Below are positions 9,486 to 18,635 of a stretch of 64,000 nt of DNA, piece after piece; the first letter of the stretch is position 1, and each line of letters begins with the position of its first letter. This DNA is from Candidatus Villigracilis vicinus. Its GTDB lineage: Bacteria; Chloroflexota; Anaerolineae; Anaerolineales; Villigracilaceae. The stretch lies in assembly GCA_016721315.1 (NCBI GenBank), contig JADKIL010000002.1, positions 324,735-388,734 on the forward strand, given 5' to 3'. A program made the position numbers and the translations under genes. Below the pieces are notes generated by a model that was given only the letters and a program-made list of their open reading frames with translations, was not told the origin of the DNA and did not search any database.

Positions 9486-9509
9486 CGGTCATCAAATCGT
9501 CTACTAACA

Positions 9510-9550
9510 CAACAGGCGAAAGCCCGAATTTTTGGGGCTTTCGCCTGTTG
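9510..9550 (+). terminator. terminator after heme A synthase
   Basis: Long near-perfect stem (acaggcgaaagccc / gggctttcgcctgt) around an AT-rich loop. No gene or other feature is seen in 9551-9759. Confidence 0.85.
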
Positions 9551-9759
9551 TATAAGTGCAGTAATAACACCTTCTTGGAGGAGGCTTTCTGCATTTCTTT
9601 ATAATAATAAACAGTATAGCGAAAATTGTCATGCTCAACCAACGCTGCTTCTTCCCATTCGGTCGAACTGTTAAACCTGCTCGAAAAAACCATCCTCTGG
9701 AGGGAGGCGCTACCCCCACTCAGGAAGGATACATTAAAGTCTGGGAGCGGCAAATTGCT

Positions 9760-9765
9760 TATAAT
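9760..9765 (+). promoter_or_regulatory. -10 box TATAAT, leaderless arrangement
   Basis: TATAAT ends seven bases before the ATG at 9773, which begins a good lipoprotein signal. This supports 9773 over the upstream in-frame start at 9626. Confidence 0.6.
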
Positions 9766-9772
9766 ACTTGCA

Positions 9773-12700
9773 ATGCGTAAGATATTATTCTTTTTATCGA
9801 TCCTTTCCACTATTCTTCTAGCTTCCTGCGGAACGACTCCATCTGCGTCAATAGCAGATGCGTCTACCAGCGCCTCCACCCCTAACCCAACGCCTGACAC
9901 CTCCCTTCCAGATTTTTTCATCCCGTATGGAAAGAACGTCCGTTTTGAACAGATAAGCCTGGAAGAAGGCTTATCGCAAAGTTCAGTGAATGTCATCTTG
10001 CAAGATCGCAAAGGCTTTTTATGGATTGGCACCGATGACGGTCTTAATCGCTATGATGGTTACGGTTTTAAGGTTTACAAACCCGAGACGAATGATCCGC
10101 TCAGCCTGAGCGACCGCTCAATCACAGCCATAGTTGAAGATAGCCAGGGGTTTTTGTGGGTTGCCACCCGTTTGGGCGGCTTAAATCGTTACGACCCTAT
10201 ATCCGGTCAATTCACCCATTATCTGCACGATAAGAATAATAACCAGAGCATCGCCAGTAACTATGTCACGGCCTTATGGCTGGACCAAAAAGGTCTTTGG
10301 GTCGGAACCGACAATGGGCTTGACTTCTTTGATTTCGAGACAAATATATTCATTCATTACCCCCTATCCGATAGTTATCTAAACCCTCCCAGTACATCCA
10401 TCACCACCCTGTTCATAGACTCGACAGATACCCTCTGGGTCGGCACCACAGATGCGGGAGTTAGTTTTTTTGATATAGAGTCCAATGTTTTCAAGACCTT
10501 CAAGACCAATGGGTACAACTCCAAAAGCCTGAGCAATAACCGCGTCCTCTCGATCACAGAAGACACGAATGGGGAAATCTGGATCGGCACTGCTTCAGGA
10601 TTAAACCGCTTTAACCGTGAGGGGAATGAATTCTCACGTTTCAAAAATCAAAGCACAACACCCACCAGCCTGGCAGGTAACGTCGTTTACTCTCTGTATA
10701 CAGACCGTTCCGGCGCATTGTGGGTTGGCACAAACAAAGGGTTGGATCGCTACGATCCGCGTGAAGATACATTCATTCACCACCAGTACCAACCCAATGT
10801 ACCAAACAGCCTCAGCAACAACGAGGTTCAAACAATCTACGAAGATGCCAGCGGAGTGTTATGGGTAGGGACATATGGCGGCGGGCTAAATAAATACAAC
10901 CGTCAACAGGACCGCTACGCTTACTTCCGCCATAACCCGGATGACCCCAACAGTTTGAGCAGTAACTTTGTATTTGCCATTCAGGAAGATGTCCGCAACC
11001 AGATCTGGATCGGAACTTTCGATAATGGACTAAACGTATTCAACCCTCAGACCGAAAAATTCAAACATTTCATCCACGACCCGAACGACCCGGATACCAT
11101 TGGTAATAATGATGTGATCACGCTGTATAACGACAGTCAGGGCGTATTATGGATCGGCACTGGCAGTTCTCTGGACCGTTTCAACCGAGGGCGTAACACC
11201 TTCTCGCATTACAAGCCAGTGGATGCGAATATCAATGACCCATCACGTTTTGCAGTATTCGCCATCCTGGAAGATTCGAGTGGTAACTTTTGGGTCGGGT
11301 CGAACCGCGGATTAAAACTCTTCAACCGGCAGACAAACGAATTTTCCGACTACAGGGCAAAGGGCTCAGATCCCGATTATTTTGTTGACGCCAGAATCAA
11401 CACACTCTTTGAAGATCGATCACAATATTTATGGATCGGCACCTACGACGACGGCTTGCAACGCATAAATCCCAGCACCGGCGAAGTCACTTTTTATCGG
11501 CATAACCCGGAAGATAATTCATCTTTGGGTGGGAATACCATCCTCTGTATCTACCAAGATATGAACGGGACTCTTTGGATCGGTACGCATGGCGGCGGAT
11601 TAAGCCGCTACAATGCCGACTCAAATACCTTCACGAACTTTACTGAACAGGAAGGCTTATCCAATAACGTCGTCTATGGCATCCTTGAAGACGAAACCGG
11701 AAAATTATGGATGAGCACCAATTTTGGGATTTCCCGGTTCGACCCCGTTCAGAAAACCTTCCGCCGCTTTACCTCCAGTGACGGGTTACAGAGCAATGAA
11801 TTTAATCAGAACTCCTATGCCAAAGACCACAATGGGATCATGTATTTCGGGGGCATCAATGGTTTGAATATCTTTACCCCGCAAGAGATCACTGATAATC
11901 AATTTACACCTCAGGTTGCACTGACATCCATCACTGTAGATGGGCTGCCGTTACAAGAAGAAAAAAATATCGAATATCTCGATACGATCGTCCTGACTTG
12001 GCCCCAGGATTCATTCGAATTCGAATTTTCATCCTTCGCCTATGAACAACCTCGAAAGAATCAATATGCCTACATGCTCGAAGGCTTTGATTCTGAGTGG
12101 ATTAATATTGTCAACCAAAGGAACGGAAGATACACCAATCTGCCTGGCGGAACCTACACCCTGCATTACCGCGGCTCAAACAGCGACGGGGTCTGGAACG
12201 AAGCGGGGCAAACCGTTCAAATCATCGTCGTCCCGCCTTTCTGGGAAACTTGGTGGTTCCTTAGCCTGCTGGTTGTGGCATTCGGAGTTACCATAGCAGG
12301 CGGTTTGCGCTGGCGTGTAAAAAGCATTGAAAATCAAAACCGTGAACTCGAACGTCTTGTCAGTCACCGCACTGCAGATCTGGAAAAACGCACCGGCGAG
12401 ATCGAGGCACTCTATCAGGCAGATGAAAAGATCCTGCGAAGCATTACCCTCAACCAGATATTCCAAACACTGGTGGATGTCTCAGTTACCATGCTGAAAG
12501 CCGATTGCAGTGTTGTTTTTTCATGGAGCGAAGAAAAGCGCAAGATCCTCCCTAGGGTGAGCCAGGGCTTCAAACCCGAGACACTGGCGGTTTTGAAATA
12601 CGACCAGGGCGAAGGCATCATTGGAACTGCCATGAAGACAGGGTCAGCGGTCATCGCCTCAAATGCTCTCGGAATATCCCAGCGCGAAGACATCCAGAAC

Positions 12701-13516
12701 GCCTTCACAAGTGAAGACATTCAATCCTTTGCATACTTCCCCATTGCCGTAGATGGCAAGGTGATCGCGATCTTCAATGTGGCTTATCGGCGCCCCAATG
12801 CGCTCACAAAAGACTCAGCCCGTCTGTTCACGGCATTGGTCAACCGCGCCTCGCTCTCCATTGCAAATATGGAACTCTTCGAGCAGACCAAGGATCTGGC
12901 GGTCATGGAGGAACGTAATCGCCTCGCCCGCGACTTGCACGACAGCGCCAAACAAAAAGCTTTTGCCGCCCTTGCACAATTGGGAACCGTCAATGCGATG
13001 GCACACACAGGTGATCAGGAAGTATCGCCGCATCTCATTGAAGCGGAAACGCTCATCTATGAAGTTATTCAGGAGCTGAATTTCCTGATCCAGGAGATCT
13101 ACCCCATTGCCTTACAGGAAAAAGGCTTGCAGACCACTTTACGAGAATATGTATTCGAATGGGAGCATCGGAATGATGCCCTGGTCAATTTGACGATTCA
13201 AAACGAGCAGAAGCTGCCGCTTGAAATGGAACAGGCAATTTACCGGGTCATTCAAGAGGCGCTTGCCAATGTCTCGCGCCATAGTAGGGCAAAACGGGTG
13301 GACGTCTCTCTGGTGTATGACCAGGAAGCTTTACAGGTCATGGTAGTGGACGACGGCTGCGGGTTCGATATGAACCAAAGAGCAAAGGGCATGGGCTTCC
13401 GTTCCATGCGGGAACGCATCAGTAGTATTCGCGGCACACTTCAAGTCCATAGCGCTCCCGGGGAGGGAACGCGTTTGGTAATTCAGATCCCAATACGGAA
13501 CGGTTCAGGAGATTGA
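9773..13516 (+). CDS. beta-propeller sensor histidine kinase, lipoprotein signal
   Basis: Sensor kinase of 1247 residues. It begins with a lipoprotein signal (FFLSILSTILLASCG). Then comes a long run of two-component-propeller repeats (each with an LWIGT or LWVGT core, e.g. FLWIGTDDGLNRYDG), about 40-720, enough for two seven-bladed propellers. A Y_Y_Y domain follows (ending near 820), a transmembrane helix at about 825-845, a short coiled coil, a GAF domain (about 870-1020) and a HisKA_3/HATPase transmitter. The phospho-acceptor is H1056 in ARDLHDSAKQ, the N-box is QEALANVSRHS and the G-box is DDGCGFD. In this family the propeller senses an extracellular ligand, often a glycan. The partner regulator follows two bases after the stop. 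Confidence 0.92.
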   Translation: MRKILFFLSILSTILLASCGTTPSASIADASTSASTPNPTPDTSLPDFFIPYGKNVRFEQISLEEGLSQSSVNVILQDRKGFLWIGTDDGLNRYDGYGFKVYKPETNDPLSLSDRSITAIVEDSQGFLWVATRLGGLNRYDPISGQFTHYLHDKNNNQSIASNYVTALWLDQKGLWVGTDNGLDFFDFETNIFIHYPLSDSYLNPPSTSITTLFIDSTDTLWVGTTDAGVSFFDIESNVFKTFKTNGYNSKSLSNNRVLSITEDTNGEIWIGTASGLNRFNREGNEFSRFKNQSTTPTSLAGNVVYSLYTDRSGALWVGTNKGLDRYDPREDTFIHHQYQPNVPNSLSNNEVQTIYEDASGVLWVGTYGGGLNKYNRQQDRYAYFRHNPDDPNSLSSNFVFAIQEDVRNQIWIGTFDNGLNVFNPQTEKFKHFIHDPNDPDTIGNNDVITLYNDSQGVLWIGTGSSLDRFNRGRNTFSHYKPVDANINDPSRFAVFAILEDSSGNFWVGSNRGLKLFNRQTNEFSDYRAKGSDPDYFVDARINTLFEDRSQYLWIGTYDDGLQRINPSTGEVTFYRHNPEDNSSLGGNTILCIYQDMNGTLWIGTHGGGLSRYNADSNTFTNFTEQEGLSNNVVYGILEDETGKLWMSTNFGISRFDPVQKTFRRFTSSDGLQSNEFNQNSYAKDHNGIMYFGGINGLNIFTPQEITDNQFTPQVALTSITVDGLPLQEEKNIEYLDTIVLTWPQDSFEFEFSSFAYEQPRKNQYAYMLEGFDSEWINIVNQRNGRYTNLPGGTYTLHYRGSNSDGVWNEAGQTVQIIVVPPFWETWWFLSLLVVAFGVTIAGGLRWRVKSIENQNRELERLVSHRTADLEKRTGEIEALYQADEKILRSITLNQIFQTLVDVSVTMLKADCSVVFSWSEEKRKILPRVSQGFKPETLAVLKYDQGEGIIGTAMKTGSAVIASNALGISQREDIQNAFTSEDIQSFAYFPIAVDGKVIAIFNVAYRRPNALTKDSARLFTALVNRASLSIANMELFEQTKDLAVMEERNRLARDLHDSAKQKAFAALAQLGTVNAMAHTGDQEVSPHLIEAETLIYEVIQELNFLIQEIYPIALQEKGLQTTLREYVFEWEHRNDALVNLTIQNEQKLPLEMEQAIYRVIQEALANVSRHSRAKRVDVSLVYDQEALQVMVVDDGCGFDMNQRAKGMGFRSMRERISSIRGTLQVHSAPGEGTRLVIQIPIRNGSGD

Positions 13517-13518
13517 TA

Positions 13519-14184
13519 ATGAAAAATCATCGCACAAGTATATTGATCGTGGATGACCACGAAGTCGTACGCAATGGCATTCGCTCCTATCTTGAAAGAA
13601 TAGCCGATTTCAATGTACTCGGCGAAGGCTCTTCCGGCGAAGAAGCACTTAATATGGTCGCTGAAATGATCCCCGACATTGTGCTGTTAGATCTAATGAT
13701 GCCGGGTATGGACGGGATCGAAACAACACGGCGCATAAGACAGATCAGCCCACGCACAAAAGTTGTGGTGCTAACCTCGTATCATGAGGATGTGCATATC
13801 TTCCCCGCACTGAAAGCTGGTGCGATCTCCTACATTCTGAAGGATATGAAAATGGATAAACTAGTGGAGGTACTCCACCGTGCCGTTCAAGGTGAGGTAA
13901 CCCTGCATCCGCGGGTGGCTTCAAGGGTACTGCAGAATATCCGCGGCGAAGGCACAGAACAGCCCCTCTTCACCGAATTAACCGACCGTGAGACAGATGT
14001 TTTAAAACTCATTGCAAACGGTTTGACAAATAGCCAGATCGCAGAAAAGCTCGTAATTAGCGAGAATACGGTCAAAGGTCATGTAAGCAACATCCTCAGT
14101 AAACTTCACCTTGCAGACCGGACCCAGGCAGCGGTATATGCCTGGCAGCAGGGCATTGTTAATCGGCAAAGTACAACAAAGTAA
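13519..14184 (+). CDS. NarL/LuxR-family response regulator
   Basis: A 221-residue regulator with a receiver domain (VDDHEVV; phospho-acceptor Asp in IVLLDLMMPGMDG; switch Lys in YILKDMK) and a C-terminal LuxR-type helix-turn-helix (LTDRETDVLKLIANGLTNSQ, then SENTVKGHVSNILSKL). The ATG at 13519 is chosen because AGGAG lies 7 bases upstream; a TTG at 13513 is also in frame. It starts two bases after the kinase stop, so the two are co-transcribed and form a cognate HisKA_3/NarL pair. The regulon is not visible. Confidence 0.95.
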   Translation: MKNHRTSILIVDDHEVVRNGIRSYLERIADFNVLGEGSSGEEALNMVAEMIPDIVLLDLMMPGMDGIETTRRIRQISPRTKVVVLTSYHEDVHIFPALKAGAISYILKDMKMDKLVEVLHRAVQGEVTLHPRVASRVLQNIRGEGTEQPLFTELTDRETDVLKLIANGLTNSQIAEKLVISENTVKGHVSNILSKLHLADRTQAAVYAWQQGIVNRQSTTK

Positions 14185-14195
14185 GTTATTAAACA

Positions 14196-14230
14196 AAAAG
14201 ACACCGCTCTTGTTCGAGCGGTGTCTTTTT
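14196..14230. terminator. bidirectional terminator
   Basis: A 15-bp perfect stem with flanking A and T tracts (aaaaagacaccgctc / gagcggtgtcttttt) lies between the convergent genes ending at 14184 (+) and 14241 (-), and can serve both. Confidence 0.92.
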
Positions 14231-14240
14231 GTTATCTGCT

Positions 14241-14990
14241 CTATTTGCCCATATCAGCCAGAGCCGCTTCGATCTCCTGAGTGAAGACCTCAATCGTCTG
14301 TGCGCCCTGGATCACACGCGTCTGCGTTTCACCGTTGACCTGATAGGTCAGGATGAAGGAAGGAGTTGCCTGAATGCCTGCAGCAGTGGCATCTTTTGCA
14401 TCCTGATCTGCCAGATCTTTGTATTTTCCGGACGAGACACAATCATCATACGCCCCTCGATCCAGTTGGAGTTCATCTGCGAATGCCTCGAGGCGGCGAT
14501 CTGCATATGCGCCAACATTTTCGCCGGTCTGGTTCGCGAAAAGAATATCATGCATTTCCCAGAACTTACCCTGGTCACCTGCGCAATAGGCCGCCTCGGC
14601 AGCCGCTATAGATTCAGGTCCGATGAAATCGCCAACCGATTTGTAGACAAAGTATGCCGTCCCAGTTGCAACAAACTGATCCATTAACAGTCCTTCGGTA
14701 TTTTCAAAGAAAAGACGGCAGTACGGACACTGAAAATCAGAATATTCTGTAATGGTGATCGGTGCGTTCGGGTCACCTGCGGCGTTAAAATCGGCGTTCG
14801 GGCGGCTAACCGCACCCGGGGTAACGATTTCACCCACCGGTTTCAGGCTGGGGTAAATGATCAGAAAAGCAAGAAAAAGCGCCCCCAGTGTGATCAACAA
14901 GATCGCCACCAGACGGGATCGGCCTTCTTTGCGCCTGATCTGTTCTCTGCGCATCTGTCGCTTGCTTAATTCTTTGGTGCTGTTACTCAT
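14241..14990 (-). CDS. membrane-anchored DsbA-family thiol oxidoreductase
   Basis: 249 residues: a basic cytoplasmic N-terminus, one transmembrane helix (about 27-46) and an extracytoplasmic thioredoxin-fold domain with the redox motif DFQCPYCRLF (C88, C91). A second Cys pair (AYCAGDQ and YDDCVSS) lies in the inserted helical domain. The pattern fits the DsbA/BdbD-like group in which the domain is tethered to the outer face of the membrane and oxidises or isomerises cysteines of exported proteins. A cis-Pro is seen in GIQATPSF. A GGAG ribosome-binding site precedes the ATG. It is not in an operon with the next genes (86-base gap). Confidence 0.9.
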   Translation of the reverse strand: MSNSTKELSKRQMRREQIRRKEGRSRLVAILLITLGALFLAFLIIYPSLKPVGEIVTPGAVSRPNADFNAAGDPNAPITITEYSDFQCPYCRLFFENTEGLLMDQFVATGTAYFVYKSVGDFIGPESIAAAEAAYCAGDQGKFWEMHDILFANQTGENVGAYADRRLEAFADELQLDRGAYDDCVSSGKYKDLADQDAKDATAAGIQATPSFILTYQVNGETQTRVIQGAQTIEVFTQEIEAALADMGK

Positions 14991-15076
14991 ACGGGCTCCT
15001 ATAAATATTTATTTGGGGCTGAATTTTCTCATGCCGAAAAAGATTTGTCCAGAAATCGGTTAAGAGGCTCTTATCT

Positions 15077-15919
15077 TTATTCCTGGCGCAGGCGGGCGTC
15101 CATCCACATTGTCATGGTCTTGAATACTTCCGCCTTCTCCGGTTCGTTGTGCATCTCATGATACCCTCCCTCCCAGAGAACCAGGGTGCAATTATCTTTC
15201 AAAGCCGCCGCAAATTCTGTGCTGCTGGTATCGTAGGCGATGGCATCATTCTTGCCATGCATCAAGAGAAGCGGAAGAGGAAATTCTCCAGCGTGATCAA
15301 GCGTCCATTTTGTGACGCCGAGCATGTTTTTTCCAAACCCGAGCGAGATCTTATCGTGAACAAGCGGGTCTTGCTGATATTTCTTCACCACGGCTTCATC
15401 ACGGGAAATTGCTTTTGCATCCAATCCGCTTGGCAGAGTGGTTCCCGGCATTAGTGAACCAAGTAGTTTTGCCATGAATATCTTAACGGGCTGCTTCTCA
15501 AGTGCTGTATGCAAACCAGGACTGGTAGCGATCACACCCTTAATATCCGGCTTGCGCTTCAAACCATAATGCAAGACTAAAATGCCGCCAAGGCTGTGCC
15601 CATACAGCAAAATAGGCAGGTTCGGGTAACGCTTGCGCGCCTGTTCCAACAATAGATCAATATCCTGTAAAAAATCCTCAATGGAAGAGACGTGACCACG
15701 AATGCCGCCAGAGCGCCCATGCCCGCGATGGTCGAAACCAAAAAGGATAAAGCCTTCCTTTTCAAACGCTTCCGCCACATGGGCATAACGTGAACTGTGC
15801 TCTCCCAGCCCATGCACTAGACAAACCACCGCCCGCGGAGAAACAACCGAAGGCTCCCATACCTGCGCAAACAACTCAATGCCATCACGTGCTTTCCACT
15901 TCATTTCCTCATGTTTCAT
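15077..15919 (-). CDS. alpha/beta hydrolase, monoacylglycerol lipase-like
   Basis: 280 residues from the ATG at 15919, which lies two bases after the stop of the upstream gene; a start at 15952 would overlap that gene and is less likely. Classic lysophospholipase/monoglyceride lipase pattern: oxyanion HGLGEHSSRY, FDHRGHGRSGG, nucleophile elbow GHSLGG (S109), the acid in MHGKNDAIA and the base His in GGYHEMHNEP. It probably releases glycerol from monoacylglycerols or lysolipids in the cytosol. It is the last gene of a five-gene operon starting at 18594. Confidence 0.9.
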   Translation of the reverse strand: MKHEEMKWKARDGIELFAQVWEPSVVSPRAVVCLVHGLGEHSSRYAHVAEAFEKEGFILFGFDHRGHGRSGGIRGHVSSIEDFLQDIDLLLEQARKRYPNLPILLYGHSLGGILVLHYGLKRKPDIKGVIATSPGLHTALEKQPVKIFMAKLLGSLMPGTTLPSGLDAKAISRDEAVVKKYQQDPLVHDKISLGFGKNMLGVTKWTLDHAGEFPLPLLLMHGKNDAIAYDTSSTEFAAALKDNCTLVLWEGGYHEMHNEPEKAEVFKTMTMWMDARLRQE

Positions 15920-15921
15920 CT

Positions 15922-16527
15922 TTATGCTCCAATGGTGATTTTGAACTCGCATTGATGCGCGCCCATCGCCCGACAGGCGCGTTCTTCGATATCATGCTCT
16001 TCGCCAGTTGCCCAATACAAAGACTCGCGAATCAATCCAAAAGTAACAAAGCAGATCGGTGAATCTTCGGTCTGCCCGAGGGTGGTCGGAGAGTTTTGGT
16101 CAACAAGAAGCAAGTCGAGGTCCAAAGTATGAATCGTGATGGAACCACGCCCGCTGCCCAATAGCCCGGCAAGAAGTTCCAATACCGATTTCCGTTTTAA
16201 CGATTTGGGTAATCCGCGTAGAAGGGTTGTTTTTGCTTTAAGAGCAAGCGGGGCATCACCCAGGATCGGCTGCCAAAGCTTCGAACCGATACGCATCAAT
16301 GTGCCACGTGCACCGCGCCCATAATAAGTGCGCAACGATCCTTGCAGTTTGGCATACGCCTCCGCTGCCTGCGAGGCATCCATCGAGAGAAAAAACTCCG
16401 GGCTCCGCCAGGCGTGAGATAAACCGGAATTAGATAAAACGGCATGGTACGTATCAGGACCGATCTCCGTGGAAAGTGTCTCAACGAAACGATTCATGGT
16501 GCGGGGAGAAAAACGAGCAGGGTTCAT
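15922..16527 (-). CDS. V4R (4-vinyl-reductase-like) domain protein
   Basis: 201 residues. The C-terminal half carries the V4R signature: FVTFGLIRESLYWATGEEH, then the Cys-containing end EERACRAMGAHQCEFKI, as in hydrocarbon- or bacteriochlorophyll-biosynthesis-associated sensors. The V4R domain binds small hydrophobic ligands or a metal in known members. The N-terminal 70 residues (RFVETLSTEIGPDTYHAVL) are a helical region typical of these stand-alone proteins. It overlaps the GNAT gene by four bases and is followed two bases later by a lipase-like hydrolase, suggesting a lipid-linked role, which is inference only. Confidence 0.75.
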   Translation of the reverse strand: MNPARFSPRTMNRFVETLSTEIGPDTYHAVLSNSGLSHAWRSPEFFLSMDASQAAEAYAKLQGSLRTYYGRGARGTLMRIGSKLWQPILGDAPLALKAKTTLLRGLPKSLKRKSVLELLAGLLGSGRGSITIHTLDLDLLLVDQNSPTTLGQTEDSPICFVTFGLIRESLYWATGEEHDIEERACRAMGAHQCEFKITIGA

Positions 16528-17396
16528 GAGTAAGGCATTTCCAATGTGTTGACAAAAACAGGGTAGTTCTCGCCGGTACGCACAAACCCAAGTTTTTGAT
16601 AAAGGTTTAAAGAAGCAAAGTTGTCGCCCTGGGTATTGACTGTAAGCCGTCCAGATTGTAAAGCCCCTGCTTTTTGAATAAGATCGTGAATCAATGCCGA
16701 GCCTATTCCTCTGCCTTGCATTTCAGTGCGAACCCCAAGCCTTGCGAGGTGCGCCCCAAACGGGTTGCCCGTACTGATCTGATACCCAATCACACCAGTC
16801 TCATTTTCTGCGACAGATGAATAAAAAGATTGTCCACAAGCGCGTTTCAGCGAGTCAAGTGTGTTGTGCCAGAAAGCGCCGAAGGCTTCGCGATCAACTT
16901 CTTCAACTTCGCTCAAGTCTGTTTCCTGCATAGGACGGATGTTCACACTCCCAGAAATAGCGTGCGCAGGGACATAGTCTTCACTGCGGAGCTCCAATAG
17001 GACGATATTCCACTTTGGCTCAAATCCACTATTCAGGAGCAGGGTTTGAAACCATTGTTTCATGACAATGGAAGCAATCTGTGCATGAGGGTTTTCGGCA
17101 AAGATATCTGCGCGGGCAATATTCCAAATGGCAGACCAGGCTTCAGATCCAGAAAGATGCGGTTGATACGAAAAAAGACGGATCCATGCCACATCCGCCG
17201 GGTCCTCGGGGCAAGCCAGGGCGGCAAGCACGTTACCATTTTCTTCCAACACCCAAAAGTTTTGCGCGCCAAGCCACTCAAGGGCGGTGCGCCAATCGAG
17301 GTGGCGGTGGGTATTCGATTCTTGAAAAATAAGGTTGGATATCTGGCGATGATCCTGCGGCACCGCGCGGCGGACCTGTAAATGAAGATTGATCAT
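16524..17396 (-). CDS. GNAT-family N-acetyltransferase, two-domain
   Basis: 290 residues with two GNAT-like halves. The C-terminal one is complete, with the acetyl-CoA loop RLGVRTEMQGRGIGSALIHD (motif A, Q/RxxGxG/A) and the motif-B segment LNLYQKLGFVRTGEN. The N-terminal half (RRAVPQDHRQISNLIF...) has the fold's opening but no clear CoA loop. The acceptor substrate cannot be told. It overlaps both neighbours by four bases in the operon. Confidence 0.87.
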   Translation of the reverse strand: MINLHLQVRRAVPQDHRQISNLIFQESNTHRHLDWRTALEWLGAQNFWVLEENGNVLAALACPEDPADVAWIRLFSYQPHLSGSEAWSAIWNIARADIFAENPHAQIASIVMKQWFQTLLLNSGFEPKWNIVLLELRSEDYVPAHAISGSVNIRPMQETDLSEVEEVDREAFGAFWHNTLDSLKRACGQSFYSSVAENETGVIGYQISTGNPFGAHLARLGVRTEMQGRGIGSALIHDLIQKAGALQSGRLTVNTQGDNFASLNLYQKLGFVRTGENYPVFVNTLEMPYS

Positions 17397-17914
17397 TTGA
17401 TAAATCGAAGGAGGAATTTCATGATGCGTTCAAAAAGAGTTGGAGTCTTTTTTACATCCATATACCCTATCATTTTGAAAGCGGACTCGGTGATCTTGCC
17501 GGTCTTCAGTTTGAGCACAGCCGCCGATTTCTTGACCATTGCCTGTAAATCCCCTTCGTCCACGCTGCCAAACAAGGCTGCAGAATGTTCATATTTTTCA
17601 ATAGCAGCGTCGTATTTATTAAGTCCCTCAAGCGCGGCAGCCTGGTTGCCCAATGCCATCGCCTGCCGCTTAATATCTTGCGCACCTTCAAAAACCTTAT
17701 CAGTTTCGAGTACGGCATCAAGAGCTTCCTGCGGTTTCCCAGCCTGCACTAGTGCAACGCTTTGGTTGTTTTTCATTTCGGCGGCAAGCAGTCCGGCACG
17801 TCCGGCGGTAAAGCCCTCAGCCGCCTGATGGAAAAAGTCAGCGGCTTCGTTATATTTCTTTTCTGCAAAGGCTTTCTTGCCCTTTGCATCGAGTTGGTGA
17901 GGATCGAGGGTCAT
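17393..17914 (-). CDS. small TPR-repeat protein
   Basis: 173 residues of TPR-type helices (for example KKAFAEKKYNEAADFFHQAA, AMALGNQAAALEGLNKYDA). No signal peptide or membrane segment. A C-terminal hydrophobic/basic tail (MKFLLRFIK) might touch the membrane. It lies between the XRE regulator (5-base gap) and the GNAT gene (4-base overlap), so it is co-transcribed with them. Probable adaptor; the partner is unknown. Confidence 0.85.
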   Translation of the reverse strand: MTLDPHQLDAKGKKAFAEKKYNEAADFFHQAAEGFTAGRAGLLAAEMKNNQSVALVQAGKPQEALDAVLETDKVFEGAQDIKRQAMALGNQAAALEGLNKYDAAIEKYEHSAALFGSVDEGDLQAMVKKSAAVLKLKTGKITESAFKMIGYMDVKKTPTLFERIMKFLLRFIK

Positions 17915-17919
17915 GGAGT

Positions 17920-18594
17920 TTATAAAGTAATATCAAGCAGACCCTCTGCCACGGAGCGGAGCTTATCGCGTGACATGCTGCTGAGCTTCATGGCCAGTTC
18001 AAGGTAAGGGCGGTTGACGGGCTGGCAAACGAATTCCTGAAATTCCTTGGGGAGATCCGTAAATTTTTGCATGGCTTGCTGGCTGTTCATATACTCACCC
18101 ACAGGTCCACTTTGATCGAAGAAGTTCTCGATACGGCTACCCATCGCCAATAGGATGCCTTCCAGTTCCGGCACGGACACCGTGCGCTCACCCAATTCAT
18201 ACGACTTCAATTTGGATTGAGAAATGCCGGTCTGTGCCGAAAGGTGGCGAATGGACATGTTGGCATTGGTACGCTCCTGACGGATCAGGGCACCGATCAT
18301 GCGCTGCCGCAAAGAGATCAGGCGGGTGATGTCTTCATGCGCCAGAGGTTCGGGGGCATCGGAGATGGTATTGTTTCCCCAAAACTGATTGATCGAGATT
18401 TTCAAAAAGAATACTAAGGCTTCCAACTCGGGCAGGGATGGCGCGCGCCGCCCTTCTTCATAGGCGCGGAACAATCCCGGTTTGACACCAATGGCATCGG
18501 CGCACTCTTTTATGCTGCGCCTTTCCGCCATACGGGCATCTCGGATCAACAAGCCGAGTTTCTTTTCACGAATGGTTATTTGAGCGTTGGTCAT
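17920..18594 (-). CDS. XRE-type regulator with two helix-turn-helix domains
   Basis: 224 residues containing two Cro/CI-type HTH units, at about 10-70 (IREKKLGLLIRDARMAERRS, DAIGVKPGLFRAYEEGRRAP) and 95-160 (LRQRMIGALIRQERTNANMS, QTGISQSKLKSYELGERTVS). The last 60 residues are helical, perhaps for dimerisation. A tandem HTH arrangement in one chain suggests binding to two half-sites as a pseudo-dimer. It heads the operon running to 15077 and may autoregulate it. A -10 box lies at 18620-18625. Confidence 0.9.
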   Translation of the reverse strand: MTNAQITIREKKLGLLIRDARMAERRSIKECADAIGVKPGLFRAYEEGRRAPSLPELEALVFFLKISINQFWGNNTISDAPEPLAHEDITRLISLRQRMIGALIRQERTNANMSIRHLSAQTGISQSKLKSYELGERTVSVPELEGILLAMGSRIENFFDQSGPVGEYMNSQQAMQKFTDLPKEFQEFVCQPVNRPYLELAMKLSSMSRDKLRSVAEGLLDITL

Positions 18595-18619
18595 GTTACC
18601 TCATCAAGTGTAAATGCCT

Positions 18620-18625
18620 ATTATA
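18620..18625 (-). promoter_or_regulatory. -10 box TATAAT (minus strand) for the XRE operon
   Basis: Read on the minus strand, TATAAT lies 25 bases upstream of the ATG at 18594. Confidence 0.5.
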
Positions 18626-18635
18626 GCAGAGTGTT

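Noticed and set aside
9626..9772. Longer N-terminus for the propeller histidine kinase
   Set aside because: It would place the -10 box and lipoprotein signal inside the protein. The ATG at 9773 gives a standard signal.
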